Origin: Paroedura picta | Lineage: Eukaryota; Chordata; Lepidosauria; Squamata; Gekkonidae | Assembly (NCBI RefSeq): GCF_049243985.1 | Contig: NC_135384.1 | Location: forward strand, 12,272,501 to 12,336,500 | Direction of reading: 5' to 3' | DNA length: 64,000 nucleotides | The notes under the pieces: model-generated | The model's database searches: none | What the model was told of the DNA's origin: nothing | What the model saw: only the letters and a program-made list of their open reading frames with translations | Program-made: the position numbers and the translations under genes | Shown: positions 22,300 to 32,600 of the stretch, piece by piece | Position numbering within the stretch: position 1 is the stretch's first letter | Layout of the letters: each line of letters starts with the position of its first letter

Positions 22300-22765
22300 T
22301 AAGAAACTTTCTTGAGTTAGGAATAATAGTATAAGATTTTCGGAGAATGAGGATAGACTAGTGTTGAGGTTCAATATGGAAGAAGCCTTCCAAGTCACAA
22401 TGAATTGCTCCTTGGTACTCAGGTAACCCAGAATAAAGAAGAGTCCAACACTATGAAATGCCAACATGCTTACCAAAAAAGCTACAGTAAAAATGATGGC
22501 TGGAACATCCAGGGAGCTGGATACAAAGCAGAATATGGGGAAGAACACTTGATCACATGCTACTATGATTTGCTCATTATACAAATTACAAGTGCATGAA
22601 GAAAATGGGAATGGAGTTGGGATCACCAGCCGTATAATACAAGTACACATTTGCAAAAGGGAATGGGAAAGGATAATAAGTACGTGTGTTTCTTTGGCAA
22701 TTTCCTTATCTTCTTGCCTTAGTTTGCAGCCATGAAGGCCAGACCCACAAGAAAGGAGGGGGAGA
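22300..22765 (-). pseudogene. Vomeronasal type-2 receptor relic, 7TM part (copy 1)
   Basis: Minus-strand remnant of a family C pheromone receptor. Reading down from 22765: LVGLAFMAAN (V2R consensus VVLAFMATKPG), a TM4 region ETHVLIILSHSLLQMCTC, then NEQIIVACDQVFFP (consensus EIILECNEGS), DVPAIIFTVAFL (consensus LLAIVSFTVAFLA), SVGLFFILGYLSTKEQFIV (consensus [20 protein letters not shown]) and a C-terminal LILLFL-like region (consensus KCYIILLRPE). About 16 residues between TM5 and TM6 (the ARKLPDSFNEAKFITF region) are missing. There is a frameshift near the start of the relic. The extracellular domain and N-terminal half of the 7TM region are not seen. A paralogue with the same deletion is at 26405-26890. 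Confidence 0.8.
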
Positions 22766-23418
22766 GGTTGGCCAGATCATATAATACCCAAACCATTCAT
22801 CATTCCATTCCATTCCCATTTTCTGACAGCCCCAATGTCATAAAAATCCACTAATATGCTTGAAAGAGGAAGTCAAAGGGTTAGGCTCTCTTTACACCAA
22901 CACTCAGATTCTTGCATATCATTTAGTAGTTCACCTGCGTCTTTTTTAATTTCACTGAATGTGTACACAAATTATAGAATTTTCACCTCTGAGCTTTGCT
23001 AACCTCAGGGAATGACTCTCTGAATACTCAAATATCAGAGCGTATTTCCAATCTGAAGCTTTTGTTTCTGCTGCTTTGTTCTGAGTTATACAATATCAAA
23101 CGGATGGAGAGAGAATGTCTTCAAATATTGATCAAAGTATACAAAGGTTTGGCAAAGAGGGAAAGAATGTGGTCTAATGGAAGCAATCTGCAGATAATGC
23201 AAATATTGTCAACAAATCCACATGCCAACTGTATAACTCCTATCCAGTCCTGTTTTCTGTTCTGCTTGGGTCACTGGAACAGCTTGCAGGAGGTTATAAA
23301 TTCTATTCTGCAAAAAGGTTTTGCTGTTTTCTGGCTTGCATGAATATTTGCTTGCATTGTGATGACTAGATTATAGCACTTGTGTTTGTGTGATGTTTGG
23401 TATACTTGTCAGTATATG

Positions 23419-23494
23419 GGGAAGGAAGGAAGGAAGGAAGGAAGGAAGGAAGGAAGGAAGGAAGGAAGGAAGGAAGGAAGGAAGGAAGGAAGGA
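23419..23494 (+). repeat. (GGAA)n microsatellite
   Basis: About 19 units of GGAA. An open frame across it encodes only a repeated KEGR string and is not a gene. Confidence 0.97.
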
Positions 23495-23600
23495 AATTCC
23501 ATTCTTCAGCTGTACTTTTCAATTTTTCTCCCCTGTACTATTTTTCAGTGATCTATAATACCCACTCATGTTTGCAGTAGCTTGCTGCCATAGGCTAAAT

Positions 23601-23681
23601 CAGGGGTAGTCAAATGCTGGCAGGGGCTCATGGGAATTGTAGTCCATGAACATTTGGAGGACCACAGGTTGATTACCCCTG
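23601..23681. mobile_element. hAT MITE, internally deleted
   Basis: 81 bp running from CAGGGGTAGTCAA to TTGATTACCCCTG, flanked by a perfect 8-bp target duplication GGCTAAAT (23593-23600 and 23682-23689). Same family as 36716-36804 and 51719-51842 (shared GGCTCATGGGAATTGTAGTC). Confidence 0.93.
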
Positions 23682-24367
23682 GGCTAAATGACCAGCAGCT
23701 TCTGGCACACATGTAAATATGAGAGTAAAGGGGGGGATATAAAGATATTTCAACACATTAAATTTTTCAATGTAGTAAACCCTGGTCTCATTTGGATAGA
23801 TGCCTTTACATAATTTTAGTTAATCAAGTTTCAATGTGGGTTCCAAGAGATGGACAGGACTCAAATTTAAAAGCTTTCAATATGCAGCATCTTTAGTTTT
23901 CTTCCTTCTTTCACCAAATATACATTTCATTATGTGGAGCAGTAACCTAATAGAAGCAATAACCTTTTGATTTTTTTTTTATTTTGAACAATCTGAATGT
24001 AATGTGATATTAGTAATATGTAATATGATTTTGAATATAACTCTCTTGTCTCAGTACAAGATAACTTGCCAGCCCAGATTGTCACTTGCAGGGATGCTTC
24101 CATGCTTGGGTGGAGATGGATGGGGCAAGCAACTAGTCTCTTTTAAGTATTTCTTTTCACAACTGGGAAAGTGTCTGCCATTAATTGCCAACCTGGACAG
24201 TGTTATTTCTCCAATGTTTTTGTGAACTACAACTGAACTCAAAAGGACCGATTAGCTGTTTTAGCAATCCTATGGCATAATTTGGTTACTATGATACAGC
24301 TTACTAATTTACCACTAATTTACCTTTGCTATATATCTGCACTCTCATGATTCTTGTTCTATTTTGT

Positions 24368-24440
24368 CTGCTTGCACTCAAAAGCTCACGCCTTGAATAA
24401 ATCTTTGTTGGTCTTAAAGGGGCTATTGGACTCCATTTTT
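24368..24440 (-). repeat. Interspersed repeat (relative of 20084), reverse
   Basis: Its reverse complement contains GACCAACAAAGATTTATTCA and matches the 20084 and 27040 copies. Confidence 0.55.
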
Positions 24441-24665
24441 GTTGTCCACTTGAATCGGGGCTCTGAAACAGAGAATTGTCAGTTCTTCAGAAGGATTTTC
24501 ACGATGCAGAACATTTGATTTGAACATGATTCAGTGTGAATTCCATGAGACGATACTGAAGAACTCTTATCTTTATTGGCTCAAGTGACCAGACCTTATT
24601 TTCTGCCTGAACCTATAACTTTGCTGTTCCATTGCAGATGCTACATGAGATGCCCTGAGGAGGAA

Positions 24666-25577
24666 ATGCCCAACAAAAGCACCATCACCTACTTTCTACT
24701 TATAGGCTTCTCTGAAATTCCAGAGGTGCAAAATTTATACTTTATGGCCTTTTTCTTAACTTATCTTGTGGCTCTGATTGGGAATCTTGTCATCATCACC
24801 ATAATAGTTCTCAACCACCACCTCCATACTCCAATGTATTTCTTTGTCTTAAATCTGTCTGTTGTTGATCTTGGCTACATCTCGGTTACCATCCCCAAAG
24901 CTATGGCCAATGCCTTAATGAAAACAAGGTGGATCTGGTATTCTCATTGCGTCATCCAATTATTTTCCTTTGTTCTCTTTGGAGCATCTGAATTCTTCCT
25001 TCTGACCGTAATGGCCTATGACCGCTATACTGCCATTTGTCACCCGCTGCACTATGAGACTGTCATGAACAGAATTGCCTGCATCCAAATGGCAGTCTTT
25101 GCATGGATACTTGGTCTTCTAACAGCAACTTTACATACTGGAGCAACATTTGCAAGCCCTTTCTGTTCCAATGTCATCAACCAGTTCTTCTGTGAGATCC
25201 CACAACTGCTGAAGATCACCTGCTCTGACCTGTATCTCCTTGAAGTTGGGGCTGTTACCCTAACTGGTTGCATCTACTTTAGCTGCTTCCTTTTCATCCT
25301 CCTTTCATACATGCAGATCTTCAAAGCAGTGATGAGAATCCCATCTGTGGAGGGAAGGCAAAAGGCCTTCTCCACCTGCCTGCCCCATATCATTGTGCTT
25401 TTCATGTTCTATTTCTTTGGGGTCTTTGCCTACTTCCGGCCAATCAACAGGACTCCATCCAAGATGGATCTGGTGGCTGCTGTAGCTTACTGTGTTATTC
25501 CACCATTCCTGAATCCATTAATATATACCATGAGAAACAAAGATATCAAAGGCGCTCTGTGGAAATTGATTCACTAG
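24666..25577 (+). CDS. Olfactory receptor, class II, OR14-like (OR3)
   Basis: Intact 303-residue receptor starting MPNKSTITYF, chosen because this aligns with the N-termini of the other ORs and carries the glycosylation site NKS. The frame opens further upstream: an in-frame ATG at 24645 would add seven residues. Motifs: GN in TM1, LHTPMYFFVLNLS, MAYDRYTAICHPLHY (Thr replaces the usual Val after DRY), three loop 2 cysteines with CEIPQLLKITC, KAFSTCLPHIIV, PPFLNPLIYTMRNKDI. A splice acceptor (GCTGTTCCATTGCAG, ending 24637) lies 28 nt upstream; an ATG right after it opens a six-codon upstream frame (24638-24658). It lies between the two V2R relics. Probably functional. Confidence 0.92.
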   Translation: MPNKSTITYFLLIGFSEIPEVQNLYFMAFFLTYLVALIGNLVIITIIVLNHHLHTPMYFFVLNLSVVDLGYISVTIPKAMANALMKTRWIWYSHCVIQLFSFVLFGASEFFLLTVMAYDRYTAICHPLHYETVMNRIACIQMAVFAWILGLLTATLHTGATFASPFCSNVINQFFCEIPQLLKITCSDLYLLEVGAVTLTGCIYFSCFLFILLSYMQIFKAVMRIPSVEGRQKAFSTCLPHIIVLFMFYFFGVFAYFRPINRTPSKMDLVAAVAYCVIPPFLNPLIYTMRNKDIKGALWKLIH

Positions 25578-25627
25578 AGGTCTTTTTCAATTTCACTTAA
25601 AATGAAACTTCATGAAAAATCTCAAAG

Positions 25628-25720
25628 TGCCAGCTTGGTGTAGTGGTTAAGCGTGGTAGCTTCTAATCTGGAGAGCCTGGCATGATTCTGCATTCCTCCA
25701 CATGCAGCCTGTTGGGAGAT
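25628..25720 (+). mobile_element. Sauria-type SINE, 5' part
   Basis: tRNA-like head GCCAGCTTGGTGTAGTGGTT followed by TTCTAATCTGGAGAGCC and CCACATGCAGCC. The sequence diverges from the family after about 25720, though an older SINE body may extend to about 25835. Confidence 0.7.
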
Positions 25721-26087
25721 CTGGGAGATTTGGGAGGGGGCGTTGTCGGATGACCACATCACTGGACTCCTCCCTATGCCAAGCTAACACTCTTGGACTG
25801 AAATAAAGCTGTGGCCAGTTATGGCAACACATAAACAAAGCGTGAGTGACTTCCTTGGGCCATTTATGCCAGCCTGCCTGTCAAAAGGTTTCTCCGCATT
25901 CGCAGAGTATTCAAACTAAGCAGAACTTTTTTTGTTCTTGTTTTCAGATAAAGGGGAAAGAGAGCCAAATAGGGGAACTGGCTTGCTCAGGTCCCCAACA
26001 GCTTATGAACTTTTGGAGCAGTGCAGAAGCCCCAGTATTTCCTCTTGCCTCCATTTCACGCTCCCTGCTTGCAAATTGTCTTATAGA

Positions 26088-26276
26088 GAGTCAGCTTGGT
26101 GTAGTGGTTAGGAGAGTGGACTTCTCATCTGGTGAGCAGGGTTTAGTTCTCCGCTCCCCCACATGCAGCCAGCTGGGTGACCTTCAGCTCACCACAGCAC
26201 TGATAAAGCTGGGGGTTAGACCAGATGACCCATGAGGTGCCTTCCAGCTCTATTATTCTATGATTCTATGATTCTT
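26088..26276 (+). mobile_element. Sauria-type SINE head joined to a CR1 3' end
   Basis: The first about 125 bp match the Sauria SINE (CAGCTTGGTGTAGTGGTTAG ... GCCAGCTGGGTGACC ... CACTGATAAAGCTG). The sequence then becomes a CR1 3' end (TTAGACCAGATGACCCATGA ... TATGATTCTATGATTC). The family body seen at 60356-60645 is replaced. It is either a template-switch chimera or a SINE insertion truncated by a CR1. Confidence 0.7.
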
Positions 26277-26404
26277 CTAGAGAAGGTGTTTGATGAGAGC
26301 CATTTACACTAGCCTTCTTGCAATGAAATATCATAGGAAAAGACTAATTATAGACAAAACCACACATAAAAAGACCATTTTAGATTCAGGTTTAATTATT
26401 ATTT

Positions 26405-26890
26405 TCTTTTCATTAGAAAATCTCTGGAGTTAAGAATGATAATGTAAGATTTGGGGAACAAGCAATGAGCCAGTGATGGAGACCAATATGCAGGGGGGGG
26501 ACCTTCTGTGCCACAATGAATTGTTCCTTGGTGCTCAGGTAATGCAGGATAAAAAAGATTCCCTCACTGTATAACACCATCATGCTAACCAGAAAAGCTA
26601 CAGTGAAGATGATGATAGCTAGAAAATCCAGGGAGCCCCATAAAAATGTAGAATATGGAGAAGGACGCTTGATTACATTCTTCTATGATTTGCCTATTAA
26701 ATGAGTTATGAGTGCATGTTGAGAAGGGGAATTGAGCTGGGGTCACCAGCTATATGTTACAAATACATATTTGTATGAGGGAGTGAGAAAGGATAAAAGT
26801 GTGGTTCATGTGTTCCTCTAGCAACTTCCTCATCTGGTTACTTTGGTTTGCTGCCAGGAAGACCAGGCCAACAAGTTCCTTCTTCCCTCC
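26405..26890 (-). pseudogene. Vomeronasal type-2 receptor relic, 7TM part (copy 2)
   Basis: Paralogue of 22300-22765 on the minus strand: ELVGLVFLAANQSNQMRKL (V2R MVVLAFMATKPGSRMRKW), ILSHSLIQICICN, RQIIEECNQASFSIFY (consensus EIILECNEGSVAMFY), then, after a frame change, FLAIIIFTVAFL, SEGIFFILHYLSTKEQFIV and a C-terminal remnant. It contains an in-frame stop in the TM4-TM5 stretch. It lacks the same about 16 residues between TM5 and TM6 as copy 1, so the deletion predates their duplication. Flanking sequence (26285-26405) also matches that of copy 1 (about 22190-22300). Confidence 0.82.
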
Positions 26891-27039
26891 ACAAAAAAAT
26901 CATAAAGAACTGGAACAGGGAAAATTGACTCGCAGGAGAGCCTTTTGGGCTCAAAGATGACCAACATATTCAAGTTCTATGTTTTCATGTCATTCACCCT
27001 TGAATTATATGCTTAAGTGCACTTCTGTGCACAAGTATC

Positions 27040-27118
27040 TTAAGGGTGCACATAAAAGCACATACCTTGAATAAAACTTTATTGGTCTTAAAGGGACCAC
27101 TGGACTCAAAATTTGGTT
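27040..27118 (-). repeat. Interspersed repeat (relative of 20084), reverse
   Basis: Shares CCTTGAATAAAACTTTATTG and TTAAAGGGACCACTGGACTC with the 24368 copy. Confidence 0.55.
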
Positions 27119-28009
27119 TTGGGTTTGAAAGAGCAAAGGTGACATTCAAAAATGAACACAAAGTGCTATTTTGTTCGTTCTTGCCCACTTTGTGTCTTTA
27201 CTATAGCTCCCACCCCATGCGACTCGTGTCCATGTAGGTCCCTGATCCCTAGCATTGCTTCTTTTCTTTTTTACCAACAGAAAATTTGGTTCAGTACAAC
27301 CCTAAATCATCTCTTTTCTATAAAGGATGGGCTGGGATGGGATTAGAGATTGTGATTTGGCTGGAATACGTTTCACTGGAAATGATGCCTGTAACTATAT
27401 TTGACATCAGCATGAACCTGCTTGAGAAATAGGCTGCTAATCACTATTTTAAACTTCACTCTCAGAGAAACTCCTACAAGGATGCCATGGGGCCACTTGA
27501 GGGTCAATTAATTTCTATAAGAAGTCTACGGAACACCTGGGAAGCTCTTTGGATAACTGCACTTAGTTATACTAATTGGAATGTATGATCCAAAGCATTC
27601 TCATCAACGCTTCTAATTATTTTTTATGAGCTCTCTCCAGGGAGCTAATTAAATGTAGCCAGAATGATCTAAAGTTTGAAAGGGTGGTAATAATAACAAC
27701 ATGACAGAGTTGGCTCCCCAGTGAACCAGAAGCTCCACTGGAAGTTAATGTAAACCTTGTTCTATTTCTAGCTCTGAAAGTAGGATCGCTTAATCAATGA
27801 GCCAGCTATAGACTCATCCTTCCCTCCCCTTCTCAATCCTTAGGAGATTAATTAAATGGGTTTACAGAAAGCAGTAATTTCTTTTTAGTCCATTAGTACA
27901 CTTTCTTTACCAAAGCGGATTTTTTGCTTGCTTTTGTGGCAACTTACACAAAGACAATGGTCATTTAATTTCAAAATAAGCTCTTTTTGAATGATAATAT
28001 TTGAATTAC
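27119..28009. other. Intergenic sequence
   Basis: AT-rich, no gene or recognised repeat. Confidence 0.45.
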
Positions 28010-30170
28010 AATATTCTCAGCCTTCTTTCTGTAAATGGGGGACCATTTGTCATGGAACCAAGGCATCCCCACCTGCCCACCCTAATGGCACATTGTTTGG
28101 ATGTATCACAATCTGTTTTCAAGTCTGATTTTGGGACTGAAACAGCCGTAGTCACCCTGATAGATGACCTGTCCTGGGAGATAAACAGAAAGAATGCAAC
28201 TCTGGTGATTCTCCTGGACCTTTCAGTGGCTTTCAATGTAGGATTGTCAAACCATGCATGGCATCACATGGGATGTTCAGGGGCAAGGACATGAGAGGTG
28301 TGTGCCATTGTGTACACTGCTAAATCAGTTCCAAGGAAGACCCAGAAGTGATGTAGGGTAGCTCTAGGAATCACCTGAATGTCTATGGTAAAAATGTAGA
28401 GTTTCTAGTGATCCCTTCCCTAGATCTACCCTGTCTCTCTATTTTTTGAAATGACATAGCTGCACAGCCTACATAGGTATTTTTAAAAATTGCAACAGGC
28501 AATGTAATGTGGATGTAAGGGATGTCTGTCTAGGGGACTGACAAGTGTATTTTCCATGGAAGTGATGCAATTGCATACACAATGCATACACAATGCTGGT
28601 CTTGTAAAAAAAAATCACTCAGAAACTTAGCTTGAGCTGCAGATCAGTTACTAGCATATCTGGATGAAGCTTCAGTCCTTGATCCATTCCAGTCTGTCTT
28701 CCAACCTGGTCATGGGGTAGAAACAGCACTGGCTGCCGTAACAAATGACCCTTGGCACCAGCTGGACTGAGGTGGCTCAGTGCTGCTAATAGTACTAGAC
28801 CTGTCAGCAGCATTCAATAGTGGTGACCATGAGCTTCTTGCTTACCACCTTGCTGACACAGCCCTAAAATGGCTGCTCACCTTTCTCCAAGGTTGAGGAC
28901 AAAGAGTGGTAATCACCACTGTGAACTCAAATGTGGAGTCCCACAGAGAGTTACAGTCTCCTCAATACTATTCAAGTCCACATAAAAATCACCCTTAAAC
29001 ATCAGTTTCCCACAAAGCTAAGATGGCAAGATCCTTCCTACCTCCTACAGTTATCTGACAAGAGGATGCACTAGATACAATAGCCGGAGGGGGGCCCATT
29101 GATCATATGAATCCAGCCTTAACTATAGACCTGGCAGAAGAGCTCCATTTTACAGGCCCTGCAGAACTTTGTCACCTCTGTCAAGACTCTTAGCTCTCCC
29201 AGAAGCTCAATTTTACCAGGTTGGGGCCAGGACCAAAAAGGCCCTGGCCTGGGCTGAGGCCAGGCACATCTCTCTTTTTTTGCCCTCTTGCCCAGTTGGT
29301 CCAAAGTTGTCACCAATATGCTGACACCCAGTTCTACCTCCTAATGGACACCATGGAGGATAATGTATTAACCCAATTGAAGACCAAATCAGGTTTAAAA
29401 TAAATACTCCCAACAAGATGTGTGGTAGCATTTCTGTTAATGCCTGTCTCAGCAACTGGCCCTGCTCCTCTATCTTCACAGTTGGTCCTGCCTGGGACCA
29501 TTTTGCCCCCTCCCGTGAGCGTGTCTTATCTAAAGTCATTTGGTTCCTGCCCCTTTTGTCCTAGATCCTCACTGGGGAGGCCCACCAACTCTTCTTCTAC
29601 CTGCCAAGAGAAGAAATGCCATACACAGTCTGGGCCCAGTGCCCTCTTTGCCTATACCCCCAAAAGAGTATTATGCTCTGCCACTGCCAATTGGTTAGTG
29701 GCCTCTGGCCCCCAAAAAGCATGCCAGACCTCAACAAAGGCCTTCTCTGTCCTGGACCCCACCTGGTGGAAAGAGCTCCCAGAAGAGATTAGGGCTCTGC
29801 CTGAACTTCTACAATTCCACAGGACCTTCAAGGGGGAGCTCCTCCAGCAATCTAACCCTCCACTAATCTGACCCAACAACATCCATAGGTTCTCCCCCCC
29901 AGACATGCCTCATGATCTGAATGAATCTGACCTCCCTAGGGTTCTGATCTCCCTTGGGGTTCTGTTAAAGTTGTTGTCACTATCAAAATTGTTGTTCAAT
30001 TGAAGCAGTTGTAATATTCTGTCAATCTGTTGAAATTGTTGCATATATTATGTTATGACTGTTACTTATATCTATGATGTTCCATGTAATACCCCCCAGA
30101 TTTTCCATGTAAACTACCCCGAGCCATACGGGGGGGGGTGGTATAAAAATCTAATGAAGATGGGTTTTCC
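28010..30170 (+). mobile_element. L2-type LINE remains (several pieces)
   Basis: Decayed plus-strand LINE pieces. 28040-28240 gives SVFKSDFGTETAVVTLIDDL and LVILLDLSVAFN (L2 RT consensus SGFRPGHGTETALV, LLVLLDLSAAFD). 28610-28960 gives a second RT copy (FQPGHGVETALAAV, IVLDLSAAFN). 29720-29880 gives FSVLDPTWWKELPEEIRALP, the L2 C-terminus, and 30095-30170 resembles an L2 3' end (ACTACCCCGAGCCATACGGG). Two RT pieces imply more than one insertion. The short repeat at 29205-29285 (relative of 14425) lies within this stretch. Confidence 0.72.
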
Positions 30171-30330
30171 CCAGCTCTATGTTACTCTATGGCAACTTAT
30201 GACTGCAATAGCAGATACCAACAAACCAGCCTACAGTTGGAGTCTTTCATGTGTTAGAGCCATAACATGGGATCACAGTTGTCCTACAGGTACTGCCAGA
30301 GGGCCTCAATGGCCCAGCAGACAGCTAGTA

Positions 30331-30549
30331 TCGTATTTGCCGGCGCATAAGACGACTAGGCGTATAAGACGACCCCCCAACATTTCCATTCAAAATATAG
30401 AGTTTGTTACATTACATTACAGTACTATGGGCCACTATGGGCAGCTATGTCTATCCCAACTGAAGTGCACCTGGCGTATAGGACGACCCCCCCACTTGGA
30501 GGCATGTTTTTCAGGGGGGAAAAGTAGTCTTATACTCCAGCAAATACTG
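30331..30549. mobile_element. MITE with TA target site (Tc1/mariner-like)
   Basis: The left end TCGTATTTGCCGGCGCATAA is an imperfect inverted copy of the right end TTATACTCCAGCAAATACTG. TA dinucleotides lie immediately outside both ends (30329-30330, 30550-30551). Internal GCGTATAAGACGACCCCCC repeats the terminal motif. Non-coding, about 219 bp. Confidence 0.75.
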
Positions 30550-30551
30550 TA

Positions 30552-31358
30552 CTTCTCTTTTTATCACCGCACATTGCTATCCTCACACAGGCAGCTTGTG
30601 GCTCAAATACAGTATGTTCTTCAGGATCCTTAGACAGGTCACGAGCCTCTTCCAAAAGAACCTGTTTGGATTATGAAGGGACAAGAGGGATAGGACAGTC
30701 ACAGGATCTTAGAGAGGTATAGCCTTTTTAAAAAGACTGAATTATGCATCAGGGTAGCCAACAACTGATCTATTTCATATGTGTTTTGGCTTAAGACTCT
30801 ACCACTTAAATGTAACTTTTTGGAAGCAGTCCTAAGTTTGATTTGCATCTCCTCCATAGATAAACAAAATCAAAAGTGATCACCTTATGTGAGCTCTGAT
30901 AATCCCCAGTGAACAGGTCTCCTAAGGGCCAAAAGAGCACAAAAAGAAGAAAGGATGAAGGGTTAACAAACAAAACATTGTTAGCATCTGCAACACATAA
31001 CAGACTTAAGAGTGAGATGCAGCGGATGGTAAGTAGCAGAGGAATTAGAATCAGAAACACTGTGTTTATTGTTTTTAATCTGGTCTGGATCTAGTCTAGT
31101 CAGTGGTTGGATTGGGGACCTCCTATGAATACTATGTAAGCAGCCTTACAGTATTAGAAAGGTGGGATACAAATGTCATGAATTGGATTCTATTAGACAA
31201 TCCTTTTGCAAATAAATAAATAAATAAAGGTGGAGAGGATATCTGATGAAAGTTTATGGTGAAATAAAATGTCATTCTTTTAAATTGTTTTCTGTTTAAT
31301 CTTCCAATTAATGCTGCCTATTGACTTTTGTTTTTTTTTTCTTTTAACAAGAAACGAA
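30552..31358. other. Sequence upstream of the OR4 pseudogene
   Basis: No gene. An (AAAT)n run near 31209-31226 ends a short retroposon-like 3' tail. A splice acceptor (TTTTCTTTTAACAAG, ending 31351) precedes the OR4 ATG. Confidence 0.5.
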
Positions 31359-32594
31359 ATGTTTAACCAAACCACAGTAACGGTTTTCGTTCTTCTGGGA
31401 TTCTCTGATACGCGGCAGCTGCAGGTTTTATACTTTGTGATCTTCCTTCTTCTTTATTTGGCAACCGTCATGGGAAATCTTCTCATCATCACCCTAGTAG
31501 CTCTCAACCATCACCTTCAGACACCCATGTACTTTTTCCTGGTCAATTTGTCCATCGCAGACATTGGCAACATCTCAGGGAACATTCCCAAAAGCCATGA
31601 GCAACTCTCTTAGGAATACCAGGCTCATCTCCTATACAGAGTGTGTTTCCCAAGTCTTCTTTCTCATCTTCTTTGCACTGACTGACCTGTTCCTCCTCAC
31701 CATCATGGCTTATGACCGACATGTTGCCATCTGCAATCCACTACGCTATGTAACAGTAATGAACATGAGAACCTGCATTCAAATGGCAGCTGGTGCATGG
31801 ATCATGGCCATGTTCTATGCGACCTTACATATCCAGGGCACCTTCTCAATAACCTGCTCCAATGTCATCAACCAATTCTTCTGTGAAATTCCACAGCTGC
31901 TCAAACTCTCCTGCCGTGACAATTATTCAATGGAATTTGGGGTCAATGTATTTGGTGCAGGTATAGCCTTTGGTGAGCCTCTTGTGGCGCAGAGTGGTAA
32001 GGCAGCCGCCTGAAAGCTTTGCTCATGAGGTTGGGAGTTCGATCCCAGCAGCCGGCTCAAGGTTGACTCAGCCTTCCATCCTTCCGAGGTCGGTAAAATG
32101 AGTACCCAGCTTGCTGCTGGGGGGTAAACGGTCATGACTGGGGAAGGCACTGGCAAACCACCCCGTATTGAGTCTGCCATGAAAACGCTAGAGGGCGTCA
32201 CCCCAAGGGTCAGACATGACTCGGTGCTTGCACAGGGGATACCTTTACCTTTACCTTTATAGCCTTTGGCTGTTTTGTCTTCATTGTGTTTTCTTATGTG
32301 CAGATTTTCACCAGTGTGCTAAGAATCCCCTCTGAACAAGCAAGGAAGAAAGCTCTTTCTACCTGCTTGCCCCACCTCATTGTTGTCTCTTTATTTATCG
32401 TCACAGGCACCCTTGCCTATGTGTGCCCCACATGTAAAGCTCCCAAAGATGTAGTCATGATGATTGCTATTATGTACTCCACGCTGCCACCCATGATGAA
32501 TCCGGTGATTTACAGCATGAGAAATCAAGAGATTAGATCCGCTCTGTCCAAACTTTTGAAGGGGAGACTGTGCCCCAAGCACCAAATGTCTGCC
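31359..32594 (+). pseudogene. Olfactory receptor pseudogene, OR14-like (OR4), split by a SINE
   Basis: The receptor starts [17 protein letters not shown]. It has GN in TM1, [13 protein letters not shown], then one extra A in the run at about 31589-31593 (CCCAAAAGCC, expected CCCAAAGCC), which shifts the frame after NIPK. It continues in the next frame through MAYDRHVAICNPLRY (His for the Tyr of DRY), ITCSNVINQFFCEIPQLLKLSC (one codon shorter than relatives before CSN) and TM5. There a SINE (31974-32257) with its target duplication interrupts the gene. The remainder (from about 32270) carries KKALSTCLPHLIV and PPMMNPVIYSMRNQEI. The C-terminal tail has no own stop because a BovB LINE follows at about 32606. 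It is otherwise close to intact, so the loss is recent on the scale of this cluster. Confidence 0.92.
31974..32257 (+). mobile_element. tRNA-derived SINE, family A, inside OR4
   Basis: Full-length copy: tRNA-like head (GCCTCTTGTGGCGCAGAGTG, box B-like GTTCGATCCC), body, and tail ending (ACCTTT)n. It is flanked by a perfect 12-bp target duplication TATAGCCTTTGG (31962-31973 and 32258-32269) cut from the TM5 codons of the OR. Confidence 0.95.
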
Positions 32595-32600
32595 ATTCTT

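Larger units (their letters stand above)
22766..24367. other. Intergenic sequence with simple repeats
   Basis: No gene recognised. It contains a (GGAA)n microsatellite and a short hAT MITE, listed separately. The remainder is AT-rich. Confidence 0.5.

Noticed and set aside
23380-23580. Frame with repeated KEGR
   Set aside because: Translation of the (GGAA)n microsatellite.
29422-29871. 149-codon plus-strand frame
   Set aside because: Part of L2-type LINE remains; its end matches the L2 C-terminus (FSVLDPTWWKELPEEIR), not a host protein.
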